Shown here one piece after another: positions 36,201 through 46,916 of a DNA stretch of 64,000 bases. Positions within the stretch are counted from its first letter, which is position 1; each line of letters begins with the position of its first letter. Location of the stretch: positions 1 through 64,000 of the forward strand of contig JANAVB010004170.1 of the NCBI GenBank assembly GCA_029216955.1, in the 5' to 3' direction. The stretch is from Iris pallida. Its lineage: Eukaryota > Streptophyta > Magnoliopsida > Asparagales > Iridaceae. The notes under the pieces are model-generated. The model did not search any database, was not told the origin of the DNA, and saw only the letters and a list, made by a program, of their open reading frames with translations. The position numbers were made by a program, and so were the translations under genes.

Positions 36201-36920
36201 CAGTGCTGATGAGCGGCTCGACATCTGGTCGGTGCTCTGACGGAGGCGGCACACGCGTGGTGGCGACATCCATGAGGGTTGTGTAGGGTTTTGATAAAAA
36301 ATTAATTCTTAAACTATGTATATATACAGAGGGAAACATGGAGGGTTAACCTGCACGGTTGGTTGCACTATTCCGAAAGGAATAATGCTTTTTTCTTCCT
36401 TTCATTCTAAAAAATAAATTATGGCCTTTAAAAATAAATTCTGTCCTTTAAAAATTTATTATTTAAAATAAATTCTATCTTTTAAATTTATTCTTTAAAA
36501 TAAATTCGGTCCTTTAAATATAAATTTTTAAAAATACTAGAATACATCTATATTTGATTTATTTGCATCAATCCACACAACATGTATATATACCCTAGTG
36601 GTTCAAATAATCAAACTCTTATAATAAAAATAATTTACATATTAAATATTTATATAATGTATTTATGAAGTGTTATAATTTACACTAATTCAATACACTG
36701 GACATGGTTATGGTTATGTCATCCCTACCATGATTAATATACCGGTCCTGGCACACGACTACACTAGCTATGCCATGTTTTCTAATCGACGTGCATCTCC
36801 AATCTTATCTATAACTAAGGCTATTTTTATAATAAAATATTGTTTTAAAATATAAAATCAAAAAATCACTATTTAGGCCAAGTAAATAATAAAAATAATT
36901 TAGAATTTTTAGGGGTTTAC
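33203..36920 (-). repeat. E3 5' LTR
   Basis: About 3.7 kb. The terminal TG and CA are degraded. Shared block at 35280-35830 (TTTGGACATAGGGCCAAAAC, compare 28050). No ORF of note. Confidence 0.6.
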
Positions 36921-37370
36921 TGAAGGCCGATCGAGTACAAGGAAGGGGACTTGGTGATGATCAAGCTTCAGCCGCAACAGTTCAAGTGCTCCGCAAGGTG
37001 CACAAGGACTGATTTTCAAGTATGAAGGCCTATTCCCAGTTCGAGAAGGTGGATAAAGTTACCTACAAATTCGAGCTCCCATCCAAGCTGAAGATTCATC
37101 TCTTCTTTCATACGAGTTACCTCAAGCCCTAACATGAAGACTTGATGGACCCTCAATACGAAGTTTTGAGGCGACCAACGACGACCATGACTACATCATT
37201 CGACAAAGAAGTGGATGTTGTGCTCGACAATAAGACGTCATCAAATGGAAGAAATATTGTACGACGAGTCCATGTTGGGAATGTGCTGATACACTGTATC
37301 AGTTTTAAGCTAAGGTCTAGGAGTTTCTCAGCGGACATGGTTAACGAGGACGTCAACACCTTAGGTAGGA
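36921..37370 (+). pseudogene. Chromovirus (Ty3) integrase C-terminus with decayed chromodomain
   Basis: It begins abruptly with a GDLVMIKLQPQQFK motif, then YEGLFPV, KVTYKFELPSKLKIHLFFH, TSYLKP-stop-HEDLMDP, and TTMTTSFDKEVDVVLD. This order (integrase tail, LPSKLKIH-type motif, then a chromodomain) is typical of Reina/Galadriel-type chromoviruses. The chromodomain itself (37260-37360) is barely recognisable. The frame from 37142 runs 107 codons and overlaps the start of the LTR. E3 cuts the 5' side. Confidence 0.75.
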
Positions 37371-37374
37371 AGAG

Positions 37375-37850
37375 TGTTAATCACAAGATTTTATGCCCTG
37401 TCAAGATGGATTTGTGTAACAATCCACAGACCAAGGTTATGCTGGATGCTTGTAAAGTTCTCTAGAAGATGGTGGAATCTTCCTGAAGATGCCTGATCTT
37501 TCATGATCTTTTAGATGACTCATGATCTTTCTAGATGTTTTAGAAGTGTCCTTGTAAATATCTAGGCTCTAGAATTTTCTAATATTCTTAGGAATATGCC
37601 GATTCCATAAACTTCTTGTAAGCTATATGAGATATTATAAATAAGTGGGAGGCTAATTTGTTCTTCACTAACAAAACTTGTAAGCATTCTCCAAGTTAAT
37701 AAAAGAAGTGTTATAAGTCTTAATACTCCACTAGTCTCTCAATACTTAGCATTCTAGCTAAGACCGTTCAAGAAGGCTTGCCCCGGCCTTCAAGTCGGAA
37801 GCTTGTGCATAGTATGGGTCAAGTGAAGGCAAAAATACTAAGTCCATTAC
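37375..37850 (+). repeat. 3' LTR of the chromovirus fragment
   Basis: It starts TGTTAATCACAAG after the purine-rich GGTAGGAAGAG. TATA box ATTATAAATAAG at 37633-37644; AATAAAAG near 37700. The end is uncertain. The short LTR (about 0.4-0.5 kb) fits chromoviruses. Confidence 0.55.
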
Positions 37851-38146
37851 ACTATGCTATGGATACAATGATATTGAGTTATCTAAAACTAAAAAAATTT
37901 TAATATGCAATAATCAATTATACTCATCACAGCTACTAAGCACGTGCTCAGATATCAAATCACCACACACCACTATATTCCACTATCTTTTATTACACCT
38001 TTTATAATGAGTATCCAAAGACAATCCGGTAAAAAGTAAAAGCAACCTCAATATGTGTAGTCATCCCACTCAACCCTCATAATACAATATCAAATCAATA
38101 ATATGAATTCAATACAGAATATAGTAAAGCTTAGGAATGATCCCTA
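37851..38146. other. AT-rich stretch without recognised features
   Basis: I see no ORF, repeat or LTR signal here. It may be old host DNA or a decayed element between the chromovirus LTR and E4. Confidence 0.4.
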
Positions 38147-41100
38147 TGTAAAACCCCTCATAATTTAAAGGAATATTTAAATTATTTTAGATTTTACTTA
38201 ATTCTAATTTATTTTTATCTTATTTATATTATAAAAGGACTATAGCCATGGTTGAGTTTGAATATGCAAGATGACTAGAAAGTATGGCATGCCTAGCATA
38301 GTCGGGTGCTTCTGTCACTTTTCGTTCCCGGAATACGTATTCTAAATACATGTACTGATGGAATGTATTTTTAATATTTATCATGTATTTTTTGTATTTA
38401 AATTCCTTTAATTTCCTGTAATTATTTTTTGTATTTTACTTTCTGTATTTTACTTTCTGCTTTGCTTTTGGGTTCGGCCCGAGTTGATTTATTTTTCCCC
38501 TTGATGGTTCAACATGAACCCACCTACCTCCACCCCCATTTAAAACCCCAAAATGCTTTCTCTCTCTTTTTTACCCCTTCTCATTACTCTTCTTCATCAT
38601 CCTCCATAATTCTCCCCACCTATCCAGCCGCATAGGCAAGTGCCAACTTGCTTATTGATGGATTTCTATTTTTGTTGTTCCATTGTCTTCCTCTCAAGAT
38701 TCTTAATACTTTAGTACTTAGCATTTTCAATTCCATGGCTCATTTCATGTAGATCTAAGTTTAGTACATTTTGGAATTTTTAGGTTTTGATATAGTAACT
38801 TTGTTAATTTTCAAATTTTAATGGTTCCATGTTGTTGGGAATTTGATTCTACCCAATTTAGACAATTGGAAGTCCTGATTTCGACTTATTTTGAGTGATT
38901 TATGATCTTTTGGCTCATGGGTTTTTATGACCATTGGAGTCTGGTTGGGGAAGATGAGTAGTGCATGCTGTTTCCTGGCACATGTTGTTTGCTGGCAAAA
39001 AGCTATTGCCTGCTGTTTACTGGCGCATGCTGTTTGCTGGCGCATGCTGTCCTAACGCATGTTATTTGCTGGCAAAAAGCTGTTGCCGGCTGTTTGGTGG
39101 TGCATGTTGTTTGTTGGCGCATACTGTTTGCTGGCAAAAAGCTATTGCCTGTTGTTTGCTGGCGCATGCTGTCCTGCGCATGCTGTTCCCTGGCGTATGC
39201 TGTTTGCTGGCAAAAAGCTGTTGCCTGCTGTTTACTGGCGCATGCTGTCCTGGCGCTTGCTGTTCCCTGGCGCATGCTATTTGTTGGCAAAAAGCTGTTG
39301 TCTGCTGTTTGCTGGCGCATGCTGTTTGCTGGCGTATGCTGTCCTGGCGCATGCTGTTTGCTGGCAAAAAGTTGTTGCCTGCTGTTTGCTGGCGCATGCT
39401 GTCCTGGCGCATGCTATTTCCGGGCGCCTGTTGTTTGCTGGCAAAAAGTTGTTGCCTGCTGTTTGCTGGCACATGCTGTTTGCTGGCGCATGTTGTCCTG
39501 GCGCATGCTATTTTCTGGCACATGATGTTTCTTGGCGCATGCTGTCCTCGCGCATGCTGTTTTCTGACGCATGCTATTTTCTAGCGCATGCTGTCCTGTC
39601 GCATGCTGTTTCCTGGAGCATGTTGTTTCCAGGTACATGTTGTTTCTTAGTACATGCTGTCCTGGCACATGCTATTTCCTGGTACATGTTGTTTGCTGGC
39701 GAATGCTGTTTGCTGGCGCATGCTATTTTCCGTGGTCGCATGCTGTTTACTGTTGTTTTTCGTGGCCGTATGGCGCTTCCTGGCCGCATGAGATCCTGAC
39801 CACATATGCATTCTCAGCCACATGAACTTCTTAATTTTTCGGCCACATAAACTCTAGTCCATGATGCCTTTTGACTGATTCTTGTCCCGAATTAACATTG
39901 ATTGATATTGATTGTAACCTTGACTAATAATTGATCATGCATTCCTAGTTGGAACTAAGAGACTGGCTAGTCGTCTTATTGAATTGAATGAATGAGACAC
40001 GTTCATATTAATTATGAATTATTGTAATTGATTGGCCGATCCCGAATATTGGCATACAGGCATATGCAGGCTTCAATTCATTTATTTTTCTACAAAAGCA
40101 GCATATGTACTTTATAGTTAAGGCATGATTTATTTCGTGGTTAGTTTTAATTGTTGTATTATGCTATGTAAGACCTACAACCTAACCGCATAGGTATCGT
40201 TATAGAGTTGGGCATATCGTACTTTGTACGAAAGTACTCATTCTGAATGACCATGATCCACGGCATGGGATTTTACTTAACATAGAGGCTACTAAATTAA
40301 ATAAAATAATGATTGCATGGAGAGAATGGATTCCCGAGTTCTTACATAGCAGCCCTCTTTGGGACTATTAGTGCCCGACAGGCCGGCTGGTTCCCACATA
40401 TACTGTAAATCTGTCACACGGGCAGGAAGCGGTATCTGCTTATATTATTTATTGTATATTGATGACGGGCATCCCGCTGGGACTCGTCTAATTCATGATT
40501 GGCACAATTGATTGACTGGGTAGACTAGCCTTGCTTGCACATAGTAAGAACTGAGGAATCCTTTATCGCATAATTCCACGATAACTTGGAACCCACAATA
40601 GCAAGCCGTAGTAGTTGCATGGCCGTTTAAATTGATTTGGTTGTGTACTGTACATACTATGTTGACTAACTGAGATGATCAGAGTGTCGGGACATGACGG
40701 GCCAACTTCTGTCCTTATTTAGTTGGGAGGTTGGTTCGAAGTGTCGTGATGTTATGTGAATCCCAGTAGCAAGCAGAGATCTATTATTTATTCTCTTATT
40801 TACTGGTTTAAATTCCTCATATCGTGCTTCCTTGCGGTACTTGATATTAGAGGTCTAACGTCTCTGGTTTTGCATGGCCAGATTTAGAGCCGGTTCCCGA
40901 GGACTCAGCTTACTTCCACCTCCAAGATGGTCAATATAGAAAATGATCGCAGGAGGACTCGAGTGGGTTCCTTACTTTCCCGCTTATTTTTTTACTTACT
41001 TTATATTTTGTCGTTTGGCACCGACATGTTAGTCGGATCGTCTTGTACTTACTTCTACATAATTGTAACTAAGTCAGGTTGCAGCTGATAAACAATTGTG

Positions 41101-41392
41101 TATATCTTGCTTCATCATCTGGCTATGTTTTGTAAAGCCAGATATCAAAACATTTTGACTAAGCGTTTGGGACGCCTTACTGCTTTATCTTACATGTTCT
41201 CTATTTCTGTTTCGTGTTTGAATGATTGAGACAATAGATGTAAAAGTGACCATAGTATGACTTTTATGTAGTATGCACCCCCTCGTCTTATTAGACAACA
41301 TTGATCGTATTATATGGTATTTCTCTACCCGTAATACGTAGCTGGCTGAGTCATTCCCCCGCTCTCCAGTATTCTGGTTCTGGGGCGTGACA
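38147..41392 (+). repeat. E4 5' LTR
   Basis: Starts TGTAAAACCCCTC and ends GGGGCGTGACA, 3,246 bp. The ends are of the TGTAACACCC / GTGACA type seen in Del/Tekay-like Ty3 elements. It contains a large minisatellite (38962-39735). No second copy is in the window, so the left boundary rests on the terminal motif alone. Confidence 0.65.
38962..39735. repeat. GCATGCTGTTTGCTGGC minisatellite
   Basis: About 770 bp of 15- and 17-bp units (GCATGCTGTCCTGGC and GCATGCTGTTTGCTGGC), with the spacer AAAAAGCTGTTGCCTGCT recurring nine or ten times. It gives long Cys/Ala/Leu-rich ORFs in several frames on both strands (up to 246 codons), which I do not annotate as genes. Confidence 0.9.
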
Positions 41393-41401
41393 AGGTTTTA
41401 G

Positions 41402-41417
41402 TGGTGGCCTATGCAGG
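41402..41417 (+). promoter_or_regulatory. E4 primer-binding site, apparently tRNA-Ile
   Basis: TGGTGGCCTATGCAGG, one change from the E1 site, 9 nt after the LTR end. Confidence 0.6.
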
Positions 41418-41512
41418 TCTGATTTCAGACTTGTGGGGTGTTTTGATTTATAAGATGTCTCAATCACACATGTTCCCCCTTGATCTCATGATTCGTTGTT
41501 CTCAATCCTAGC

Positions 41513-41951
41513 TTGACATTCCCGTATCCTTCGGCTTCATTGATCCTTCATTTCCGGTCGTTTGATTGCTCTCTTGTCCCTTTCCTTAGGGGCACTTCGT
41601 CTGCATCTGTCAGAACTGGACAGCAACAACAACGGCAACATGGACAACATGACCAGGTTGGTCAGCTACAAGGGCCAGTACTACCTCAAGAGACTATCCA
41701 AGAAGAAGTGATAGTGGAACCAGCAGCCGGATCGCAGTATCCGGAGGTTCCTACACCACCCATAGTTCCACCTACCCCAGTGAAAGTGGACACACCGGCC
41801 CTTCTGGAGATCATGAGAGGGATGATGGCTCAGCAATACCAGTTGTTAGCCCAGCAGTGCATGCACGCTCAGTTACAAGAGCAGAATGTACTCCTCAACC
41901 GAGGATTACAGACGGCATTGGATAGAGGGGCAAGGACAAATTCAGGAGCAT
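41513..41951 (+). pseudogene. gag: E4 gag, N-terminal part
   Basis: The frame from 41513 gives a Gln/Pro-rich start (TGQQQQRQHGQHDQVGQLQG), a proline segment (PEVPTPPIVPPTPVKVD) and a predicted helix (LLEIMRGMMAQQYQLLAQQC). It ends where E5 inserted. The part before about 41590 has no gag features, so the true start is probably internal or lost. It continues at 53641. Confidence 0.65.
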
Positions 41952-42897
41952 TATAACACCCAGTTTCTAAAATAAGGGTAATTTTGAAATTTTGTATTTA
42001 AATTATTTAATTATGGTATTTAGTTTAATAATATGATTTTTGGTGATTTTTAATAATTTCTAAACAATTTAAAAACTGGTTGAGTCATGACTTGTGATTT
42101 GGTGTGCAGCTAGTGAAGCCGTAGTGACTGTCTGCCCTAGAGCCTAACCATGTTGGTAGAGATTTTGTTAGTACATTTAGCTTGAGGATATTTGGTTATC
42201 TTGAATTTATTTGAATTTATTATAATTATTTGGAAGTTAATATACTATATAATGGTGTGATTTAATATTATTAAATTGATTGCCATGTGGTTGTTAGTAG
42301 CCCCAACCTAGAATTGACCTAACCTAGGTTAGTCCTAGTTAGTCATGGTTAGACTAAGTTAGAAATTGATTTGGTCATGGTTAGTCATGACTAGTTAGAA
42401 TGACTAGGTTGCAACTTAATTAAAGGGGGAAACCTAGACTTTTGACCATTGAATATACTAGATGGAATGAGAGCCCTTAGATTGATTCTCCAAAACCCTA
42501 AACCTAGCATTGATGGCCAGCCACATAGGGCACCTATCCCTATAAAATCCCTCTTGAAACTTGTGCCTCTTTTCACTCTTTCCACCATTCTAAGAACAAG
42601 GTATGTTCCTTTGAAATTTCTTCATAGTTTATTCATTAATGATCCATTTTCATTGAGATTTCTTCCATCATAACTAATTAATGTTTCCTTGCTGATGGTG
42701 GAGTCAAATCTCAGATTTGCATCAATTTGGGGATTTGGGGTGGCCTTGAAGAACTCTTTAAAAGAGACTTTTTGAGTGAAGAACAACCTATAGGTACATT
42801 CTAATCTACCCATTAAAACTAGGTTTAAATTGTATATTCATCTAGCCCTAGGTGTCCTGATTCTGTAGGAATAGGGTTTCCTAAGTTTCGTGTCCTG

Positions 42898-42920
42898 TAC
42901 GTGTCCGTATCGGACACGTA
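42898..42920. repeat. Perfect 10-bp hairpin in E5 5' LTR
   Basis: TACGTGTCCG / CGGACACGTA with loop TAT. It is kept in the 3' LTR (near 49934). Confidence 0.75.
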
Positions 42921-43496
42921 TCAGTGACAGCTTCAGGTGTTCGACGAAATGCCCTCGTTCGAATTTTTGAATTATAATTGAATAGAATTTAGTTTTTGGT
43001 GTCGCTTATCCATTTATGTAACTCTGAGATGATTTCTTGTTTGTGTCGTGTCGTTTGGACACTCGTGCACACGCTCTTGGACACGCACGCGCGGGGCTAC
43101 AGTAATCCCCTGCATATCGGGGTCTCCACAGGACACGACACGAACTCTTTGGACACGAAATTTTGTGGGGAGTTAGGGGCGTCGTCTGTCATCCCTCTCC
43201 CAAAATTTCACGATATTTTATGGTCGAGTTTGGGAGATATTGGCCGCGCACGGGGAATGCACTGCACTGTGCGCGGCCTGCGCTAGCCACTGATACGGGT
43301 TCAAATCTCTGGACACGACACCCTGACACGTTTCAGGGTGGCACACACTTAACCCTACCCTAGGCGCACCCCCTTGCACGAGCATAAGGATTGGGAAGGC
43401 CTGTGTCGGTGCACGACACGCGTGCACGCCCGCACGATGCTGTCCCCAAGTCCAGTGTCTGAATTTACCCGTTTGGGTTCTGTTGCACTTGGACAC

Positions 43497-43524
43497 GTTT
43501 GTGTCCACTCCAGTGGACACAAAC
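43497..43524. repeat. Perfect 13-bp palindrome in E5 5' LTR
   Basis: GTTTGTGTCCACT / AGTGGACACAAAC with a 2-nt centre. Unchanged in the 3' LTR (near 50543-50570). Confidence 0.8.
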
Positions 43525-45283
43525 TCGACACAAAACACGTATGTAATGTGTGGATGCTATACCTATCACTGTTTGGGCATTTAATTTAGTTTTGATGCTT
43601 AAAACACAAATTTCCCTATTTCCAAAGAATCAAGTATCAGTCCAATTTTAGTGTTCTGTTTCCCGATTTTAATTTTGACTTTTGGCATCATTTTTAACCC
43701 ACTAATTGCTATTAATTACATATTATCATAGCTCTAATGTGTGTGCCTAGATGTTTGCTTGTGGTGTGTCAAATTTGGATTGAAATGGAGAAGTATTGGG
43801 GCTAAATTCTGGGTGTTGAGTTGGGGACTGTTAAGTGATATTATGTGTAGCTAGGCTGTTTAGTTTTAATGTATTAACCTGAGATTTCATTGTGAGGGTG
43901 TAACCAAAATCTGAGTTTGATTTGGACTGTTTGACCTGTGTATTGATGGGGGGAAGGTGAGTGTTGATTCTTTTCATTGATTTTCCTGTGTGCACTGTTT
44001 CAGTTATATATTGCTCACTACTTCACACACACACACACATTTGCCTCTCTCACCACTCACACTATCATATACATTGTATTTACACACACACACATATGAG
44101 GAGATTGTCACTTAGTTTAGGGCTTAACAGTTATAGATGTATATTGGTCTGTTTTGAGAAAACCTGAGAAAGGGCTTTCCCTTTTCTTGGCAATAGTTAA
44201 CTGAGATTGTTGTTTAGGAAACTGGGATCTTGAATGTGAATTTAAAACTGAGTTTTGAAATGTAATATCTGAGATTGGGTTCTTGAATTTAGTTTTTTTG
44301 GGTTTCATCAGTATGTATTCTCATTTGGACTTTCACACATGAGTTTTGGTATCTTATTTCTCAGATTTTTCCATTTGTATCCTTTCCATTTCTTTCTTTC
44401 TACAGTCACTCACACACAGGCCTATGACACATACAACCAAATTCCTGAGCACTCTTGACACACACACATATTTTCCTATCTTGCTCTCATGTAACACACA
44501 CCCTTACACTAGCCTACCTTATGTTAACTGGCCTATTAGCTAACTAAGCATACAACTGGACTGCATTGCATATATCTGAGTTTTGGTTCACTGTTTTCTT
44601 TTTTGATTTCAGTTCAATACATATACACACATGAATTTACCCTATTCTCTATTTTCTGAAACATAGACACACACAGGTACACCCTTCTACTGTCACTCCC
44701 CTCATTGTTATACATTGGTCACTCCTCACAACATCACTCCATATAAACCCATCTATGTTCAACCCATTAGCAGTCCCTTTGCACCCTTAAACCTGTCCTA
44801 AAAGTTCCCATATCAGTCCATGGTACAGCTCCAAAACCTGTCCTTTGAACCACCATAAATCAGTCCCAATCCAGCCTCAGAACAGTCCCTTGTTCACTAC
44901 ATTCCAGCCATATCAGGCCCCCATTTGACAGTAAATACAAGTCCCCTTTTTGGCCTATGTTGGCTGTCCCATTTCATTCATACACACCCCTCTTTCTTCC
45001 ATTCTATATACACACATATGTAAGTTCACATATATAGTTTCCATATATTTTATGTATATATATATGATTAGTGAAGGTGATATTTATGTACTTAATGTAT
45101 ATGGGTGATACAATGTAGAATACAATGAATATAGGCTTGTATGATATGTAAAATAGGTAATACACTATATGTATGAATAATGTAGTATAAAATTGTAGGC
45201 TTGAGTTGGCTTTTATATCCTTGTGATTGGTGTGTGATTGCTATTAGGCTTGGTGAGACTTATTAGACTTGTTAGGGTCAGTC

Positions 45284-45347
45284 TTGACCTAGTTGACCTA
45301 GTTTGACTAGTATAGTTGACCAAGAGTTGACCTTGGTCTAGATTGAC
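45284..45347 (+). promoter_or_regulatory. W-box (TTGAC) cluster in E5 5' LTR
   Basis: Six TTGAC cores in 64 bp, all on the plus strand, about 615 bp upstream of the TATA box. The 3' LTR keeps all six (52307-52370). Confidence 0.6.
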
Positions 45348-45753
45348 CTAGACAGCATGCAGATGCATTGTACATTCATATATCACCCTCTGTATACATC
45401 TTGACTTGTGTTGCTCTAACTGGGAGTCAGGTACCTCATCTCGGACAGTACATTTTCACAGCTATTCAGATACCAGGCGAGTACATTCTCTGATCATTTC
45501 ATATCCTGCTTAGAATTATTTCCTGCAGTAGATTACTTTACTTGTACTGTCACGTTGGTCACACGGATTGGTACTATATGGATCCCTTCTTGAGATGTTA
45601 TCCTTAGGGAGCATCGGGTACTACATGTTCTGTGCGTTTCACTTACATGACGTATCATATGCTTCATTGGTTCTTTGATCACTTACGACATATATTCTTA
45701 TGATCGTAGAGTCTTCCTAGAATCCTTGTCCCATTTATGGGACTACTATGTAT

Positions 45754-45895
45754 CACCTTCGGGGTCTATTACCTTCGGGGTTTATTACCTTCGGGGTCTA
45801 TTACCTTCGGGGTCTATTACCTTCGGGGTCTATTACCTTCGGGGTCTATCACCTTCGGGGTCTTATCACCTTCGGGGTCTACCACCCTTCGGGGG
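45754..45895 (+). repeat. CCTTCGGGGTCTATTA minisatellite, 9 units
   Basis: Nine CCTTCGGGG units at a 16-17 bp period, ending about 65 bp upstream of the TATA box. The 3' LTR has only five (52775-52853). Confidence 0.9.
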
Positions 45896-45961
45896 CTGTT
45901 ACATAGCATCATATATCATAACCTGGCTGGATCCTTGTGTATTGATTGGGGTACGGGAGAG

Positions 45962-45969
45962 TATAAATA
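45962..45969 (+). promoter_or_regulatory. TATA box of E5 5' LTR
   Basis: GAGTATAAATAGCC. The counterpart in the 3' LTR is at 52919-52926. The remaining 0.7 kb to the LTR end would be R and U5. Confidence 0.65.
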
Positions 45970-46688
45970 GCCATGTGAACATTTCCAAAGTAGAATAGCC
46001 ATGTACGTCTCTTTAGTATAGCCATGTACAATCAAGCCGTTCACATGTCGACTTTGTGCTCTAAATCACTAGTCACTGGTAGCTCTTTATTTATAGTAGA
46101 TATTTCTATTACAGCTCTCTCTCTCTGTTTACATACAGCATTTCTTTCAGTACCTGTATCTTACTTTACTGCATGATTATATTTTCTAACCTGCTATGAA
46201 CTGTTGAGATGTACTGTGCTCGCTCCCGTCCTGACTGGACCAGTTAAAATTTTACAAAGGATGATGGAACCCTGTACCCCTTACTTGGAGTTTGCCTAGA
46301 TGACACTCGCGACCTGGACCCCTGGGAGGTTCAGGCAGCTGCTGAGGGCGATACCCTGCTTAGTATAGATAGCTTAGACTGTTTTTCCATTTTATGTTTA
46401 GTTGTTGTTCTTGATTCAGAGTTGTATATTTTTAGAGATGATTGGACTTGTATTTCATTTCTGTTGTACCTCAGTTGAGGATTCTCTTACCTATTTTATC
46501 GTGCCATATTCTATCTCTAGATTGTGATTGAGTTGTACCTCTGTGTTGGCCTCCTTATGGAGAGTATTCATTTTATGTTATTATAGTTTGACCTAGAATA
46601 GCGTTCTACCGCCGACACTGCGGCGTAGGCTGGGCGGTGTTACGTTTTCGTACCCTCACAGTGGGTGCGGGTCGTGACACATTTTTAG

Positions 46689-46704
46689 TGGTGGCCCATA
46701 CAGG
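46689..46704 (+). promoter_or_regulatory. E5 primer-binding site, apparently tRNA-Ile
   Basis: TGGTGGCCCATACAGG, one change from the E1 site, 9 nt after the LTR end. Confidence 0.65.
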
Positions 46705-46916
46705 TCGAGTTTGTGTAGTGGTATTCGAACTAGAGTACCACTACAGCCTGCAGTAGGATTAGGAGTTATTTTGAGGTACTCAATCACATTAGGAAAAACT
46801 CTAACTGGATTCCTGCCATCTAAATTCCTGTTGAAAATTTGCTTCCTTGAATAACTGTCCTCCATTGAATTATCGTTTCTATCTCAGTATGATTCCTTGT
46901 TTGATCTGTCTCCAGG

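Larger units (their letters stand above)
32554..36920 (-). mobile_element. E3: 5' LTR and leader of an old minus-strand LTR element
   Basis: On the minus strand the LTR starts (A)GTAAACCCC near 36920 and ends ATGATA at 33203, followed by a PBS (33194-33179). The interior continues to 32554, where E2 inserted. 34440-34520 and 35280-35830 match LTR blocks of E1 and E2 in the same element orientation, with more divergence, so this is the oldest of the group. No coding sequence is visible. Confidence 0.65.
41952..46679 (+). repeat. E5 5' LTR
   Basis: Begins TATAACACCC (TG changed to TA) and ends GTCGTGACA. It contains GACAC-rich hairpins (42898-43524), CA repeats (44024-44098), a TTGAC cluster (45284-45347), a CCTTCGGGG minisatellite (45754-45895) and a TATA box (45962-45969). 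Confidence 0.95.

Noticed and set aside
36101..36286. 61-codon ORF with a hydrophobic middle, in the E3 LTR
   Set aside because: Short, inside an LTR, with no counterpart seen in E1 or E2.
38959..39825. Cys/Ala/Leu-rich ORFs of 60-246 codons in several frames
   Set aside because: All arise from the minisatellite. Multiple frames on both strands are open at once, and there is no family resemblance.
45754..45895. Regular repeats resembling a CRISPR array
   Set aside because: Units of 16-17 bp without unique spacers, in a plant LTR. It is a minisatellite.
46689..46704. A possible tRNA gene fragment at the tRNA-Ile-like matches
   Set aside because: Only the 3' terminal 16 nt match, immediately after LTR ends, so they are primer-binding sites.
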